This document shows, in pieces, positions 9,820 to 20,021 of a stretch of DNA of 46,327 nucleotides. Both the position numbers and the translations under genes were made by a program. The notes under the pieces are model-generated. The model ran no database searches. It was given only the letters and a program-made list of their open reading frames with translations, and was not told the DNA's origin. Positions within the stretch are counted from its first letter, which is position 1. Each line of letters starts with the position of its first letter. The stretch spans positions 1 through 46,327 of the forward strand of contig JAEOTL010000221.1 of NCBI GenBank assembly GCA_016839845.1. The letters run 5' to 3'. Origin of the DNA: Promethearchaeota archaeon. GTDB taxonomy: Archaea; Asgardarchaeota; Lokiarchaeia; Sigynarchaeales; SOKP01.

Positions 9820-9933
9820 CATAATAGATAATATTAATAGCAAACAACGAGAAAAACAAATTAGAATTTAAGTATTTAACCTATTACTACAAATCTTATA
9901 TCTTAGACTTTAAAGGAGAGAAAATGAATTATT

Positions 9934-11196
9934 TTAAGAAATACGGGGTGAAAATATATCAGAAAGCTTTTTCCAAAATTCTTTTATAATCCATTTCTCC
10001 CGCTTTTTATAGACAGAGGATAATTCCAAAAATATTTGTTTTATTTGTAATGATTGGAAATAGCTGATTTTTGATGCAATAAGTGAGAACATATAATTCC
10101 TTCTTCCCTCTCTACAAGATTCATCAGGATACGAATCAAAAAAGGCATATGCCATAATTCGAACATTTTGTATATTTATTAGTGCACCTTCTGCATTTAA
10201 TATATGATCTTGTCCATATATTGGAACTGATACTTCATAGAGCTGCTCACCAATGTCACTGAGTGAGAAGTCTAATTCTGTATCATAAGGGAAATAACTT
10301 ATCAATTTTGGACCTTCTCTATCATCCCATTGTACTTCAACTAATATTAATAAATCTTTATGGGCCTCGGGACCTAAATCCTCTTTGATTTCATAAGACG
10401 AAAAAATTTCATTAATCTTTTCATTAATTAATTTAACAATTTTTACATCATCTAACTTCTTTTCAATACCATTGAATTTTTTTTCAAGTATTTCTAGCTT
10501 CTGAAATATCGCTTTTTGACTTAAAATGCTTAGATCTTGAGGAGTCAAAGAAGAGACTGGGGAAATTATTTGAGTCATACTAGTTTTTGGATGATAAATT
10601 ATGTCTTTTGATAAGAAATAATCACTCTGAATATCCACTCCGAGCATCAAGCTGGTAATACAATAAAAACTATCCACTACACCTTCTTCTGTTTTAGTAG
10701 ACGTTTCTATATAAATTAAATTATGTTTACGTATAAATTGGTTAATTTCTTTTGGTGATACAGCAAAAAAATCCACTCTACTTTTATTTCCTACTAGAAG
10801 AATTGGTATTTCACCTCTAGAGAGTTTGTCCTTTTCTAAAACTTCATTTATACTTTCCATCCAATTTAATAAGCGTATGAAGGATTCTCGATTTGCTAAA
10901 TCAAAAAATAAAATTATACCGTTAGAACCTAAAGAATATTGAGGTAATAAAAATCTGAATCTCTCTTCACCTGAAAAATCCCAAAGCTGAATAGCACAAA
11001 TTTTAGGTCCTTCCTCTGTATTTACAGTTATATTCTTAGCATAAAGTTCAGCACCGATTGTTGGAGACATTTCATCCTCTTCATAACGACTCTCCAGAAT
11101 AAATGATTTCACAAACGCCTCTTTACCAATCCCTTTATCTCCTACAGCGCATATCTTAAAAGTAATATCCACTGCATTTTTCACTATTTTACTCAC
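9934..11196 (-). CDS. Degenerate Ras-like GTPase fused to a C-terminal longin-like domain
   Basis: 420 residues. Residues 10-185 follow the Ras/Rab plan: P-loop GDKGIGKE (19-26), switch I 'SPTIGAEL', switch II 'WDFSGEERF' (72-80), G4 'VGNKSRVD' (135-142) and G5 'ETSTK' (164-168). Two key positions deviate: the P-loop Ser/Thr that ligates Mg is Glu26, and the Asp of NKxD is Arg140, so GTP binding may be weak or lost. A linker with coiled coil (about 222-268) leads to residues 282-415, a longin-like module opening 'VEVQWDDREGPKLISYFP', resembling the DxxxGP...YP opening of longin domains in Nprl2/DENN-type proteins. GTG start at 11196; in-frame GTG codons follow closely, so the exact start is uncertain. 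Confidence 0.85.
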   Translation of the reverse strand: MSKIVKNAVDITFKICAVGDKGIGKEAFVKSFILESRYEEDEMSPTIGAELYAKNITVNTEEGPKICAIQLWDFSGEERFRFLLPQYSLGSNGIILFFDLANRESFIRLLNWMESINEVLEKDKLSRGEIPILLVGNKSRVDFFAVSPKEINQFIRKHNLIYIETSTKTEEGVVDSFYCITSLMLGVDIQSDYFLSKDIIYHPKTSMTQIISPVSSLTPQDLSILSQKAIFQKLEILEKKFNGIEKKLDDVKIVKLINEKINEIFSSYEIKEDLGPEAHKDLLILVEVQWDDREGPKLISYFPYDTELDFSLSDIGEQLYEVSVPIYGQDHILNAEGALINIQNVRIMAYAFFDSYPDESCREGRRNYMFSLIASKISYFQSLQIKQIFLELSSVYKKREKWIIKEFWKKLSDIFSPRIS

Positions 11197-11633
11197 TGCT
11201 TTAATAACCCTTGATGATAATTTTCATAAGTTCAAAAAATCCTCATAAGCGGGAGGATCCACTAAATCTATTATATTAAGATGAGTACAATATATTGTAT
11301 GGAAACCAAATTTAACACTGGAATAGGATACGCATAGGATTTGATTCCAGCCCAGTTTGTTCAATAGAATCCCTACCCAATATTCAGATTTTCTAAATTT
11401 TGTGAAATTAGTATTACTAATAGATATTTAAAAGTTTACATTTTTGTAATAGAACAATTATTTGAACATAAAAAAGTGTATCTCAAAAAAAAAAAAATCA
11501 ATGTATAAGGCTCTAAATTTTTAGATTCCCTTGAAATCAGATTTTGAGTTTAATCTTAAGGTATTTCTATGTAAAATCTAAATTTTTGACCTCAAAATCC
11601 CCAGATACTCATAGTAGTAGAAGTGAAATTTAA
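11197..11633. other. 437-bp intergenic region, no gene seen
   Basis: AT-rich spacer on the 5' side of the GTPase-longin gene. It contains a run of 13 A near 11487-11499 and a weak 9-bp inverted repeat (GATTTTGAG near 11540 with CTCAAAATC near 11593). No ORF with a ribosome site, no tRNA-like fold and no clear hairpin-plus-U terminator was found. The promoter of the minus-strand GTPase gene must lie at its left end. Confidence 0.4.
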
Positions 11634-12176
11634 TTAAATATAAAGCACCGAATAAAATACACCAACTAGCAAAGTTATAATTCCGTACACATAAAATACA
11701 ATGATATAACGTCTACTTACGAACATTAAATGAGTTATATACCAGGCTACGAGACCACCAATGCTCCAAACAATAATATCTGAACTTGCATTTAATGGAC
11801 TATCAAGTATGGGTTTCATTCCCAAATATAAACCTAAGGTATTTTCAATAATTTCCCATACTATAGCCACTATGACACTAATTATCCAACTTACAAACAT
11901 CTTCCATGGTACTGGTATTTTTACTGTGTGGATAGAAACATTCTCAGGAGAAACATCGCGATTATTACGTATAAAATAAATTGTAAAAGCCAAAATAAAA
12001 AATGCAATTCCGAGTAGTAGATGTCCCATGCTCCAGAAATCGAATACCGCAATTGAAATAGGTTCTCCAATTACATGGATTATTGGCCAACCTATCAGAG
12101 CCGCAATGAGGACAAGTACTAGTTGCACAATTGCCAGACACCCTAATATTACTAAAATTTGCCATCTTAATTTCAT
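11634..12176 (-). CDS. Multi-pass membrane protein, distantly VanZ/DUF2238-like
   Basis: 180 residues with about five membrane helices: 5-28, 47-69, 93-113, 131-148 and 155-178. The pattern 'DFWSMGHLLLG' in helix 2, 'WEIIENT' in helix 3 and 'NASSDIIVWSIGG' before helix 4 resembles the H...WE..E...D..xG arrangement of YjdF/DUF2238-like membrane proteins, but similarity is weak. ATG start. Divergent from the beta-lactamase-like gene. Function unknown. Confidence 0.7.
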   Translation of the reverse strand: MKLRWQILVILGCLAIVQLVLVLIAALIGWPIIHVIGEPISIAVFDFWSMGHLLLGIAFFILAFTIYFIRNNRDVSPENVSIHTVKIPVPWKMFVSWIISVIVAIVWEIIENTLGLYLGMKPILDSPLNASSDIIVWSIGGLVAWYITHLMFVSRRYIIVFYVYGIITLLVGVFYSVLYI

Positions 12177-12386
12177 CTTAAATCAATCCCAATTTTATTT
12201 TATTTAATCAAAAGTATTTTGGATTACAAATAAAATTAGTGAATAAGTACTTAATATGGTCTCGTTCACGGATGATTTTGTTAAATAAAAGAGCATTCCC
12301 CTTACATGATATACAAATTTCTTTATATATCTTAATTTTTTTTATACCAATATATCCGATAATTCGATTACAGGTGATCCTTAAAA

Positions 12387-13988
12387 TTGAACACAGAAGT
12401 TTCCTCTAATTTAATCCATAATATTGACATTGTTTTCAAAAAAATAGACAAAGAAAACACCCCAGGTTGTGCGCTTGCTATTGTAAAACATGGCGATATA
12501 TGTTATAAAAAGGGATATGGTATGGCCAATCTTGAGTATGGAATTCCCATTACTCCACAAACTATCTTTCATGTAGCTTCAGTATCCAAACAGTTTACAG
12601 CTTTTTCAATCCTACTTTTAGAACAAGAAAACAAATTATCACTGAAAGATGAAATTCAATCATATTTATCTGATATTCCTCAATGCGGAAAAAAAATCAC
12701 CATCCAACACCTACTAAACCACACTAGTGGTTTACGTAGTCAATTTGGTTTATTAAGAATGGCTGGCTGGCGGCTGGATGATGTTATTACCCAGAGTGAT
12801 ATTTTAAATATAGTCAAACAGCAGCAAGAATTAAATTATGAGCCAGGTTCTAAATTTCTATACTCAAATACAGGATACACATTATTAGCCGAAATTGTAT
12901 CGACAGTTTCAGGTAAAAAATTTAAAGATTTCACAAATCTTAAAATCTTTATACCATTGGAAATGGGCCAAACCCATTTTCACCATGACCATCAGCAAAT
13001 TGTAAAAAATCGTGCATACTCATATGGATTGAAAAACCGAAAGATAGTAAAAAATATATTAAATTTTGCAAATGTGGGTGCAACAAGTTTGTTCACCACT
13101 GTTGAAGATTTGGCAAAGTGGGATAAAAACTTCTACACTGGTAAGGTGGGCGGCAAGATTGTGCTAAAAAAAATGGTCCAAAAAGGTGTTTTAAATAATG
13201 GTAGGGAAATTGTGTATGCCAATGGGCTATCCATAAAAAAATATCGAGGATTGGATACCGTTGAACATGGTGGGGCCGATGCTGGATTTCGAGCTTATTT
13301 CATACGGTTTCCTAATCAACAGACTACCATTATTTGTGTTAGCAATTTCGGAAGATTTCGAGCTGAACTAAAAGCAAAAAAAATTGCTGATATTATACTT
13401 AAAAAAGATATAGAAAAGATACCTAAAGTAAAACTAAAAACGAAGCAAAGTAAAATTAAAATCCCATATGAAATTATTGGGCTATACGGCGTAAAAAATA
13501 CGTTATTACTGCTAATTGCCTTTCAAGATGGCCAATTTTATGTCAGTTTTGATTTTATCAATCCACTCGGATTACCTAATAATCCACTCACACCTAAGGG
13601 GGATTTTCTTTTTCAAGATATCGAGGGCGGTGAATATGCTTTTCAAGATTTTGATGATAAAAGATTTCAATCCGTCTATCTATCTGGATTGGATCTTATA
13701 GCAAAACGCTTAGTACCTAAAGATGTTTCTCATGAAAAATTATTAGAGTTCACCGGCAAGTATTATAGTCATGAGTTAGAAAGCGTGTATAATTTTTCAA
13801 TAAAAGAAGACCAATTAAGTATAATCCCCCCACGGGGTGAACCAACTAAATTACTCTATTTAGGCAACGATATCTTCAGAAATTGGCTTCAATTTATAAA
13901 ATTTAAACGTGATGAACAAAATAATGTTAAAAGCTTTAGAATCAGCGAGGGACGGATTAAGAATTTAAAATTCGAGAGAATGGTTTAA
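12387..13988 (+). CDS. Serine beta-lactamase-like hydrolase (class C / penicillin-binding protein fold)
   Basis: 533 residues, no signal peptide. The catalytic triad motifs are visible: SxxK in 'ASVSKQFTAF' (about residues 67-70), YxN in 'YSNTGYT' (about 160-162), and HGG in 'VEHGGADAGF' (about 293-295) in place of KTG. The helix after SxxK and 'ITIQHLLNHTSGL' are typical of the Pfam beta-lactamase family. Residues 350-533 form a strand-rich accessory region with two similar halves of a kind often appended to these hydrolases. Members include esterases, D-amino acid peptidases and carboxypeptidases; the archaeal substrate is unknown. The start is TTG at 12387, supported by GGTGA at 12373-12377. 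Confidence 0.9.
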   Translation: MNTEVSSNLIHNIDIVFKKIDKENTPGCALAIVKHGDICYKKGYGMANLEYGIPITPQTIFHVASVSKQFTAFSILLLEQENKLSLKDEIQSYLSDIPQCGKKITIQHLLNHTSGLRSQFGLLRMAGWRLDDVITQSDILNIVKQQQELNYEPGSKFLYSNTGYTLLAEIVSTVSGKKFKDFTNLKIFIPLEMGQTHFHHDHQQIVKNRAYSYGLKNRKIVKNILNFANVGATSLFTTVEDLAKWDKNFYTGKVGGKIVLKKMVQKGVLNNGREIVYANGLSIKKYRGLDTVEHGGADAGFRAYFIRFPNQQTTIICVSNFGRFRAELKAKKIADIILKKDIEKIPKVKLKTKQSKIKIPYEIIGLYGVKNTLLLLIAFQDGQFYVSFDFINPLGLPNNPLTPKGDFLFQDIEGGEYAFQDFDDKRFQSVYLSGLDLIAKRLVPKDVSHEKLLEFTGKYYSHELESVYNFSIKEDQLSIIPPRGEPTKLLYLGNDIFRNWLQFIKFKRDEQNNVKSFRISEGRIKNLKFERMV

Positions 13989-14123
13989 ATTTAAAAAATA
14001 TAAAAACCAATGAAAGATATTGATTATAAATAAAATCAGGGAATAATTATTTCATATTTGTCTCAAACTCGCTTAAAACCCTCTCAATTTAAATATTCCC
14101 ATATTATCAATCCAAATCTCTAA

Positions 14124-15197
14124 TTATTGCAAAAAGTATTGTTTTACTAAGTTGCTCGCTTTTTTAAACTTGGTGATTTCTTCAAAAAACTCTGATTCCA
14201 ATTCCTTTTTAAACATTCTCTCAAATGATAAATGAAACATTTCTAATCGATATTTAAATTCATTAGAGGGAACGGTTGTAATTAAAATGCTTAGTGAATG
14301 GCTACCATGTGTAAAATATATTCTCTTATTTTCATAGTCAATTTCTTTTATATGCCCTTTGGTAGTCAAAATTTCTTTTAGAATCATATTTACTCCCCCT
14401 ATAACTGTACCTGCAATATCATCATTAACTTGAGTTACCAATGTTTTAAATTTATACTGGTATAGCATTAAAGATGACCTTGGTTCAATAACCATCAATC
14501 GTTCCATTTTCATCATCCATTCCAACTCTGAAAGAATTGGGAAGCGACTCCACCCATGGTTCAACATCAAAGCCCCAATTATAACTAGAATGGAGTTTAT
14601 GTTAAAAGTCCATAAATTGTAGAGTAGTAAAATAAAATTTGATAAACCTGCCAGAAGTAGACCTAGAAGAAACCATGGAATTGCCTTAGCTCGTCTAACT
14701 ATTTCAAGAGATTTAAGGTTTTTTATGAATTTAACCCCAACAATCAATAACGGTAGACAGCTTACTATGAAAATAAAAAAGGGTTCAATAAACTTAAAAA
14801 TATAAAGAGAAAAAATAATTCCTGTACCGATAAGTGAAGTAATTGTATATGGGTATGAAAATTTCACAGTTTTTGGATTTAGAGCACGAAGTTTTGTTTC
14901 GATTTCTATAAAAAAGATGAGAAAAATAATACCAGCACTAAGATCAATAAATCTTATTGTATCTATTAAGTCATATAGAGGATACTCAATATAGAAATAT
15001 TGAAAAGCACCAGTTAAATTGAAGATCCCAAGACTTATAAGAAAAATTGTGAATCCCGTTGTTATTGACAGAAATTTTCCTGTTTTGATTTTTTTGCCAT
15101 TTTGAACAGCTACATAGAATAATAGAAATGCCGCAAAAAACCTTAACAATACAAAAATATCCTGAATGGGCCCATAATCAGAAGTTTGAAAAAACAT
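14124..15197 (-). CDS. Seven-TM receptor-like protein with C-terminal longin/roadblock-like domain
   Basis: 357 residues. Seven membrane helices can be placed: about 11-31, 43-63, 82-100, 118-136, 139-157, 174-194 and 199-214. They are followed by a short juxtamembrane stretch and a soluble domain (about 236-345): hairpin 'MVIEPRSSLMLYQYKF', helix 'DDIAGTVIGGVNMILKEIL', strands 'HIKEIDYENKRIYFTHG' and 'HSLSILITT', then helices. That tail has the same order of elements as the sensor-like domains at 3862, 17472 and 21840. The N-terminus resembles the 7-TM sensor regions placed before histidine kinases in other prokaryotes, but here no kinase follows. ATG start, no clear ribosome site. Inference: a membrane receptor that signals through a longin-type module. 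Confidence 0.75.
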   Translation of the reverse strand: MFFQTSDYGPIQDIFVLLRFFAAFLLFYVAVQNGKKIKTGKFLSITTGFTIFLISLGIFNLTGAFQYFYIEYPLYDLIDTIRFIDLSAGIIFLIFFIEIETKLRALNPKTVKFSYPYTITSLIGTGIIFSLYIFKFIEPFFIFIVSCLPLLIVGVKFIKNLKSLEIVRRAKAIPWFLLGLLLAGLSNFILLLYNLWTFNINSILVIIGALMLNHGWSRFPILSELEWMMKMERLMVIEPRSSLMLYQYKFKTLVTQVNDDIAGTVIGGVNMILKEILTTKGHIKEIDYENKRIYFTHGSHSLSILITTVPSNEFKYRLEMFHLSFERMFKKELESEFFEEITKFKKASNLVKQYFLQ

Positions 15198-15612
15198 ACC
15201 AGGCGCCTGATTGCATAAATTTCTTTATGGGGAAGAGGATTTCCTTTTACCCTTATAAAAAATTCTTTGAATGATCTATATTAAGCTAACCTTGTTAATA
15301 ATTGTACATGATTGCTAAAACACTCTGAATTTAAATAGCTCTTATTTTAATATCTTTGATAGATTTGGTGAGACAAAGAAAAGTTAAATAATTGTTTATA
15401 ATCTCTTTTAATAAAAACCACTAATTTTCAGCGATTAAGATGAAGAGAGAGCAGTAAATCTGTATTATTTTACTAATTTTTGGCAGTAGTCTCATGTTTT
15501 CTCTTCTGCTTAGTTTTAGGTTCTATTTCAATATCTTAAATTAACTCAATTTAAGATTAAATAAGAATAAGAAATAAAAATAAAAAATAAATTAAAAATA
15601 AAACATCTTTTA
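15198..15612. other. 415-bp intergenic region
   Basis: Spacer between the 7-TM gene and the thermosome gene, both on the minus strand. Its right part holds the thermosome terminator region described separately; its left part must contain the promoter of the 7-TM gene. No ORF or RNA gene is supported. Confidence 0.45.
15533..15605 (-). terminator. U-rich terminator region and AT hairpin after the thermosome gene
   Basis: On the minus strand the region directly after the thermosome stop is a long T-rich tract (about 15558-15605), as expected for archaeal transcription termination. It is followed by a perfect 10-bp inverted repeat, ATCTTAAATT / AATTTAAGAT at 15533-15542 and 15548-15557 with a 5-base loop. 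The stem is almost all A/T, so the T tract is probably the working signal. Confidence 0.5.
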
Positions 15613-17301
15613 CTAGTAATCCATCCCCGGGGGCATACCCATGCCACCGCCCATCCCTGGAGGCATACCCATACCACCGCCCATTCCCGGAGGCATTCCA
15701 CCAGGTGGTCCAGCAGATCTTTGGCTTGCGATAACATCATCAATTCTGAGGATCATTGATGTTGCTTCAGTGGAGCTTTTGATAGCTTGTATCTTAACGA
15801 CAGTTGGTTCGACAACACCAATTTTCATCATATCAGGGACAGTTTCTCCAGTGTCTAGGTTAGTGCCAGCGAAAACATTGCCTTTTTGATGTGAGGACCT
15901 TAGTTGCATTAAAATATCAATTTGGTCTAAGCCAGCGTTTTCAGCTAAGGTTTTTGGGATGATATCAAGTGAATCGGCAAAGACTTCGACAGCAAGCTGT
16001 TCACGGCCGCCCAGAGTAGATGCATAAGCCCGTAATTGAATAGCAGTTTCAATTTCAGGAGCGCCACCACCGCCGACAATTTTCTGGTCTTCAACTACGT
16101 CGCGAACTACGCAAAGGGCGTCATGAATTGCTCTATCAACTTCATCGATGACGAGTTCAGTTCCTCCCCTTATAAGAATTACCACAGATTTAGGATCTTT
16201 GCATTCTTCAATGAAGATCCAGGAATCATTCATAATTTTGCGTTCTTCGACAATTCCAGCCCATCCAAGTTTATCTTCAGTGACGTCGTCGAGGTTGGTA
16301 TAGATCATACCACCAGTTGCTTTAGCGAGTTTCTCTATATCAGATTTTTTAACCCTTCTGATGGCCATAATTCCTGCTTTGGTAAGGAAATGTTGCGCCA
16401 AGTCATCAATTCCTTTTTGGCAGACGAGTACGTTTGCCCCAGATTTTTCAATTTTTTCAACCATAATTCTGAGCATTTTTTCTTCTTCGTCAAGAAATTC
16501 TTGAATTTGTTCTGGTCTTGTAATTTGAAGTTTAGTATCGAATTCAGTTTTCTCAATTTCGACAGCGCTTTGTAATAGAAGAATTTTGGCATCTTTCATG
16601 CTTTTTGGCATTCCAGGGCTTACAACTTCTTTGTCAAGGATGATACCCTTAATTAAACTGGTATCATCAATGCTGTCTCCCGCTTTCTTTTGAATTTGAA
16701 CTTTATCAATGTCAGCTACCCAATCTCCGTTTTCTTGTTTTTCAGCTACAGCTTTAATAGCATCCATACAGATTTTGGCAAGCATAATTTTTGATTCCGA
16801 GACGATTTTACTGGACATACACGTTTGTGCCGCGTTTAGTAATCCTTGTTCGTCATCGATCCCGCTCTTTACTGAGATACTTTCAAGTATTTCAACTGCT
16901 TTATCAGCCGCTTTTCGAAATCCTTCGGTAATCACGGTTGGGTGAATTTTTTGTTCAACGAGTTTCTTGGCTCGTTTTAAGAGTTCACCTGCGAGAATCA
17001 CGGAGGTTGTGGTACCATCGCCAACTTCAGAGTCTTGAGTCTTCGAAACTTCTACCATCATTTTGGCAGCTGGATGTTGTACATCAATCTCTTTTAAGAT
17101 TGTCGCACCATCATTGGTTATAACAACATCGCCAAATTGGTCTACGAGCATTTTATCCATACCTAGTGGACCAAGTGAAGTTCGTACTGCCTCAGCGATA
17201 ACAATTGCCGCGGCAATATTGTTTGACATCGCATCTCTGCCCCGTTGTCGCTCTGTACCTTCCTTCATAATTAATACAGGTGTTCCGCCTAATTGTGCCA
17301 T
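15613..17301 (-). CDS. thsA: Thermosome subunit (group II chaperonin)
   Basis: 562 residues, the full length of archaeal chaperonin subunits. ATP-site motifs: '[12 protein letters not shown]' (41-52), '[11 protein letters not shown]' with Asp64 (60-70), GDGTTT (94-99), and late '[13 protein letters not shown]'. The flexible C-terminus carries Gly-Met repeats ('GMPPGMGGG' type), the usual tail projecting into the folding chamber; the repeats are also near-identical in DNA (about 15617-15700). It assembles into double rings that fold cytosolic proteins with ATP. Only this subunit is in the window; other paralogues may lie elsewhere. ATG start; an AT-rich TATA-like stretch (ATTATAAAG on the minus strand) sits about 60 bp upstream. 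Confidence 0.98.
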   Translation of the reverse strand: MAQLGGTPVLIMKEGTERQRGRDAMSNNIAAAIVIAEAVRTSLGPLGMDKMLVDQFGDVVITNDGATILKEIDVQHPAAKMMVEVSKTQDSEVGDGTTTSVILAGELLKRAKKLVEQKIHPTVITEGFRKAADKAVEILESISVKSGIDDEQGLLNAAQTCMSSKIVSESKIMLAKICMDAIKAVAEKQENGDWVADIDKVQIQKKAGDSIDDTSLIKGIILDKEVVSPGMPKSMKDAKILLLQSAVEIEKTEFDTKLQITRPEQIQEFLDEEEKMLRIMVEKIEKSGANVLVCQKGIDDLAQHFLTKAGIMAIRRVKKSDIEKLAKATGGMIYTNLDDVTEDKLGWAGIVEERKIMNDSWIFIEECKDPKSVVILIRGGTELVIDEVDRAIHDALCVVRDVVEDQKIVGGGGAPEIETAIQLRAYASTLGGREQLAVEVFADSLDIIPKTLAENAGLDQIDILMQLRSSHQKGNVFAGTNLDTGETVPDMMKIGVVEPTVVKIQAIKSSTEATSMILRIDDVIASQRSAGPPGGMPPGMGGGMGMPPGMGGGMGMPPGMDY

Positions 17302-17471
17302 ATTTTATCACGTTTTGTTAATTTAGTATTGAATTTTTTTTTTGAAATAATATTTTCTTTATAATGATCTCTAAGTCATAAAATTAAAAAAGTTTACGAA
17401 TTATGGAAAAGATGGAAATATTTTAATAGTATCAATTAAAAATAGTTTAAGTCATATCATTTGATACAGTA

Positions 17472-19529
17472 TTAAGAAAAAATTTCGTTAATCACAGACT
17501 TAAGAGCTGGTGATCTTTCAAGTTCTAATACTTCACTGGTTTTAACTGATTTGTTTAAGGCTTGCCATATTTCTGAATTTTCTCTTATGGTATCAGAAAA
17601 TCGAACTAACTTCTGTAGGGCAGGATAGGATTGCCCCTTGATAACATAGCAAGCCAGAAATGGATCAATTGGGTGTATCAGGATGGTATTTTCACCGATT
17701 CGAATCCGATCAATCGATTTTGAGAAGAGTTCAGAACTGAAATCATTAAATGCTGACATGAACGAGCTAAATATTCCATCAATATCCCAATTACTCTCAA
17801 AATTATGATTGAAATAAGGAATTCCACTGTTGTCCATAATGAGTAGTAATATTGATTCTTCATCTTTTGCTTTTGGGGGATCTACTGTACGTTTTCTTTT
17901 CAAGCGGTTAAGAACTCCGTCAACAGATGCTAATTCAATACGATCTGCCATTGAAGTCTCACCTTTTTTGATCTTTTCCCAGATGTCAATTTGATCCAAT
18001 AATTTGTCATGTTCGCTTGAAATCCCCCACGCTAATAAATTAAGACCGTGAGATTCAGCGACATGTTGCGCTTCCATTAGAATTCTTTTTGCTTCCTCGA
18101 TATCCATCTTAATTAAGGCTAACTTGGCCTGTAATAATTTGACGTTAGCTAACCAAGAATAATGATTTCTTGTTTCTACTATTTTTAAACTCTTATCAAT
18201 AAGTGGTTCTATCTCATCTAAAATTTGAGGATCATTATACATAAATAACTCCTCAAACAGAAGATTACATAAATTACCCATTGACCAAATTGGGATATCG
18301 ACATTATTAGGTTGATCTACAATTATAAAATCAAATAATTCTTTAAATACGGTTTGTGCTTCTACGTGATCTCGCATTCTTGTACTTGTTTTTAAGACAT
18401 ATGCTTTTGACATCAAATAATCGACATGAAGATGAGCATCCCCTATTTCCTTTCTTTGTTCATAAAGTTCAGATATACGAGAATAGTATTGAATTGCTTT
18501 TTCGCGAGAGTCTGCATCAATATATAAAAAAACAAGGAACACGAGAGCTTGTCCTATTCGGATTTTAAAATCCCATTTTTCAGCAAGCTTTAAACTGCGT
18601 TCACAATACTCGATCGCCAAACTATCTTCTCCCATAAAACGGTATGTATACCCCACTTGTCTTAAGGAAGAGACAAGAATATCTTTAAGATTTGACTTTT
18701 CAGCAAGTTCGGCTGCTTGCAGTTGATAATTTATAGCTAGATTTAATTCACCTTTCGCAATATAGATCTCGGACAAATACATTTGTGTCCTTACTTGTGT
18801 TAGGCTGCTGATTTCCTTAATCGATAAACCTTGCTTACAGTATTCAATAGCTTGATCGTTGTTCCCTTTACTATAATGAATCATTGCAATCAGAAAACAA
18901 ACATCTGGGATTACAACATTGTGATTTAGATTTTTATTAAGCTCCATGCTTTTCATGGCATATTTTAACGCTTTAGTAAGATTCCCTTTAATATTATTAA
19001 CCCATCCTAATAACAGATATGTTGCGGCGAGATCTAATTTATTGCCCAATTTTTCTTTCTCAATTAAATTCACGCATTCCTCAGCTAATTTTACGGCTTC
19101 ATCGTATTTACCCATAAAATATAAGATCCAAGATTTTATGAATGAGATTCCTCTTCTGTACAGCCTTAGAGAAGGATCATCAGCAAGCGAATTTAGTTTT
19201 GTTTCAGCATCTAATATGTATGTAGATGCAATATCAGTATCCCCTAAGAATGCTAAATATGCTTTTCCAGTAAGAGCACTGATAGATTCAAGTGTTGACC
19301 CGAGGTCTTGGCTCATTTGATATGCAATATTGTATATATTCACAGCCTTCCTAGTTCGTTGTTTGTATAGATATACACTCCCTTTTATCAAAAGCGCGGA
19401 GAGGCGTTCTCCAGCATCGAGTGACTCTTTCTTTTCAAAATTCTCTATAATTTCAAGTGTTTCATCTAATTTGCCTTGATCCAGAAGTTCTCTTGCATGA
19501 ATTAATTCTTTTGGAGGTTGTTTAGCCAT
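17472..19529 (-). CDS. TPR-repeat protein with C-terminal longin/roadblock-like domain
   Basis: 685 residues, soluble. Residues about 5-500 are helical repeats of TPR type: repeated W/Y-G-A-Y/F pairs such as 'ATYLLLGWVNNIKGNLTKALKYAMKSM' and 'IAMIHYSKGNNDQAIEYCKQGL', resembling the TPR arrays of LGN-like and bacterial signalling scaffolds. After a basic linker, residues about 557-665 form a sensor-like domain: 'SILLLIMDNSGIPYFNHNF', helix 'IDGIFSSFMSAFNDFSSELF', then strands 'RIRIGENTILIH' and 'FLACYVIKG'. This is the clearest case of the domain shared with 3862, 14124 and 21840. Inference: a scaffold whose longin-like end binds a GTPase or another such domain. ATG start; monocistronic by spacing. 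Confidence 0.85.
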   Translation of the reverse strand: MAKQPPKELIHARELLDQGKLDETLEIIENFEKKESLDAGERLSALLIKGSVYLYKQRTRKAVNIYNIAYQMSQDLGSTLESISALTGKAYLAFLGDTDIASTYILDAETKLNSLADDPSLRLYRRGISFIKSWILYFMGKYDEAVKLAEECVNLIEKEKLGNKLDLAATYLLLGWVNNIKGNLTKALKYAMKSMELNKNLNHNVVIPDVCFLIAMIHYSKGNNDQAIEYCKQGLSIKEISSLTQVRTQMYLSEIYIAKGELNLAINYQLQAAELAEKSNLKDILVSSLRQVGYTYRFMGEDSLAIEYCERSLKLAEKWDFKIRIGQALVFLVFLYIDADSREKAIQYYSRISELYEQRKEIGDAHLHVDYLMSKAYVLKTSTRMRDHVEAQTVFKELFDFIIVDQPNNVDIPIWSMGNLCNLLFEELFMYNDPQILDEIEPLIDKSLKIVETRNHYSWLANVKLLQAKLALIKMDIEEAKRILMEAQHVAESHGLNLLAWGISSEHDKLLDQIDIWEKIKKGETSMADRIELASVDGVLNRLKRKRTVDPPKAKDEESILLLIMDNSGIPYFNHNFESNWDIDGIFSSFMSAFNDFSSELFSKSIDRIRIGENTILIHPIDPFLACYVIKGQSYPALQKLVRFSDTIRENSEIWQALNKSVKTSEVLELERSPALKSVINEIFS

Positions 19530-19706
19530 TATACTCGGATTTGCAATTTATGGATTAAAAATATGGAAGAAGAGTTTCCTTAAAAGTCTTTAGTACATCT
19601 TTTTAAGTTCAAATTTAGAGAGCATCTAAGAATTAACTAATGAGATTTCAGAAAAGCGTAAAAAAAAAGAATTAATGATAATGTATTTATTCGGAATATT
19701 AGTTAT

Positions 19707-20021
19707 TCATCCAAGTCCTATCATGGGTAGTGCTTCTTGAACTGTGAGTAAAGGTTCGATTTGATACCTGAAACCTTCAACTGTTCTATACCCGGCATAT
19801 CTAGCTGCTATTGATTTCATTGCCTCATACATTTTATCATTTGGAGCCTCGTACAGCGCATAGATTTTATATTCTCGATCGGAGGATCCAGCAGTGGAAA
19901 CCCATATATTTACACGTTTTACAAAATCTGCTACTTTGGGGACTTTGTCTCCTACAAACATTTGTCCAATTTCATCTGCTCTATGGCCAGGATACGAAGA
20001 AGCTACCATTATGGATACCAT
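19707..20021 (-). CDS. Small conserved-looking alpha/beta protein, function unknown
   Basis: 104 residues with no membrane segment or cysteine motif. It reads as a ferredoxin-like alpha/beta fold: strand 'VSIMVASSYP', helix 'ADEIGQMFVGDKVPKVADFVKRV', strand 'NIWVSTAGSSDREYKIYALYEAPND', helix 'KMYEAMKSIAARYAGY', and strand 'FRYQIEPLLTVQEALPMIG'. The residue composition and codon use are those of a real gene, and its ATG start is isolated between two spacers. I do not recognise the family; dimeric alpha/beta-barrel proteins are one possibility. Confidence 0.7.
   Translation of the reverse strand: MVSIMVASSYPGHRADEIGQMFVGDKVPKVADFVKRVNIWVSTAGSSDREYKIYALYEAPNDKMYEAMKSIAARYAGYRTVEGFRYQIEPLLTVQEALPMIGLG

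Noticed and set aside
11530..11605. Inverted repeat GATTTTGAG / CTCAAAATC as an RNA hairpin or terminator
   Set aside because: Nine A/T-rich pairs with a loop of more than 40 bases is expected by chance in DNA this AT-rich.
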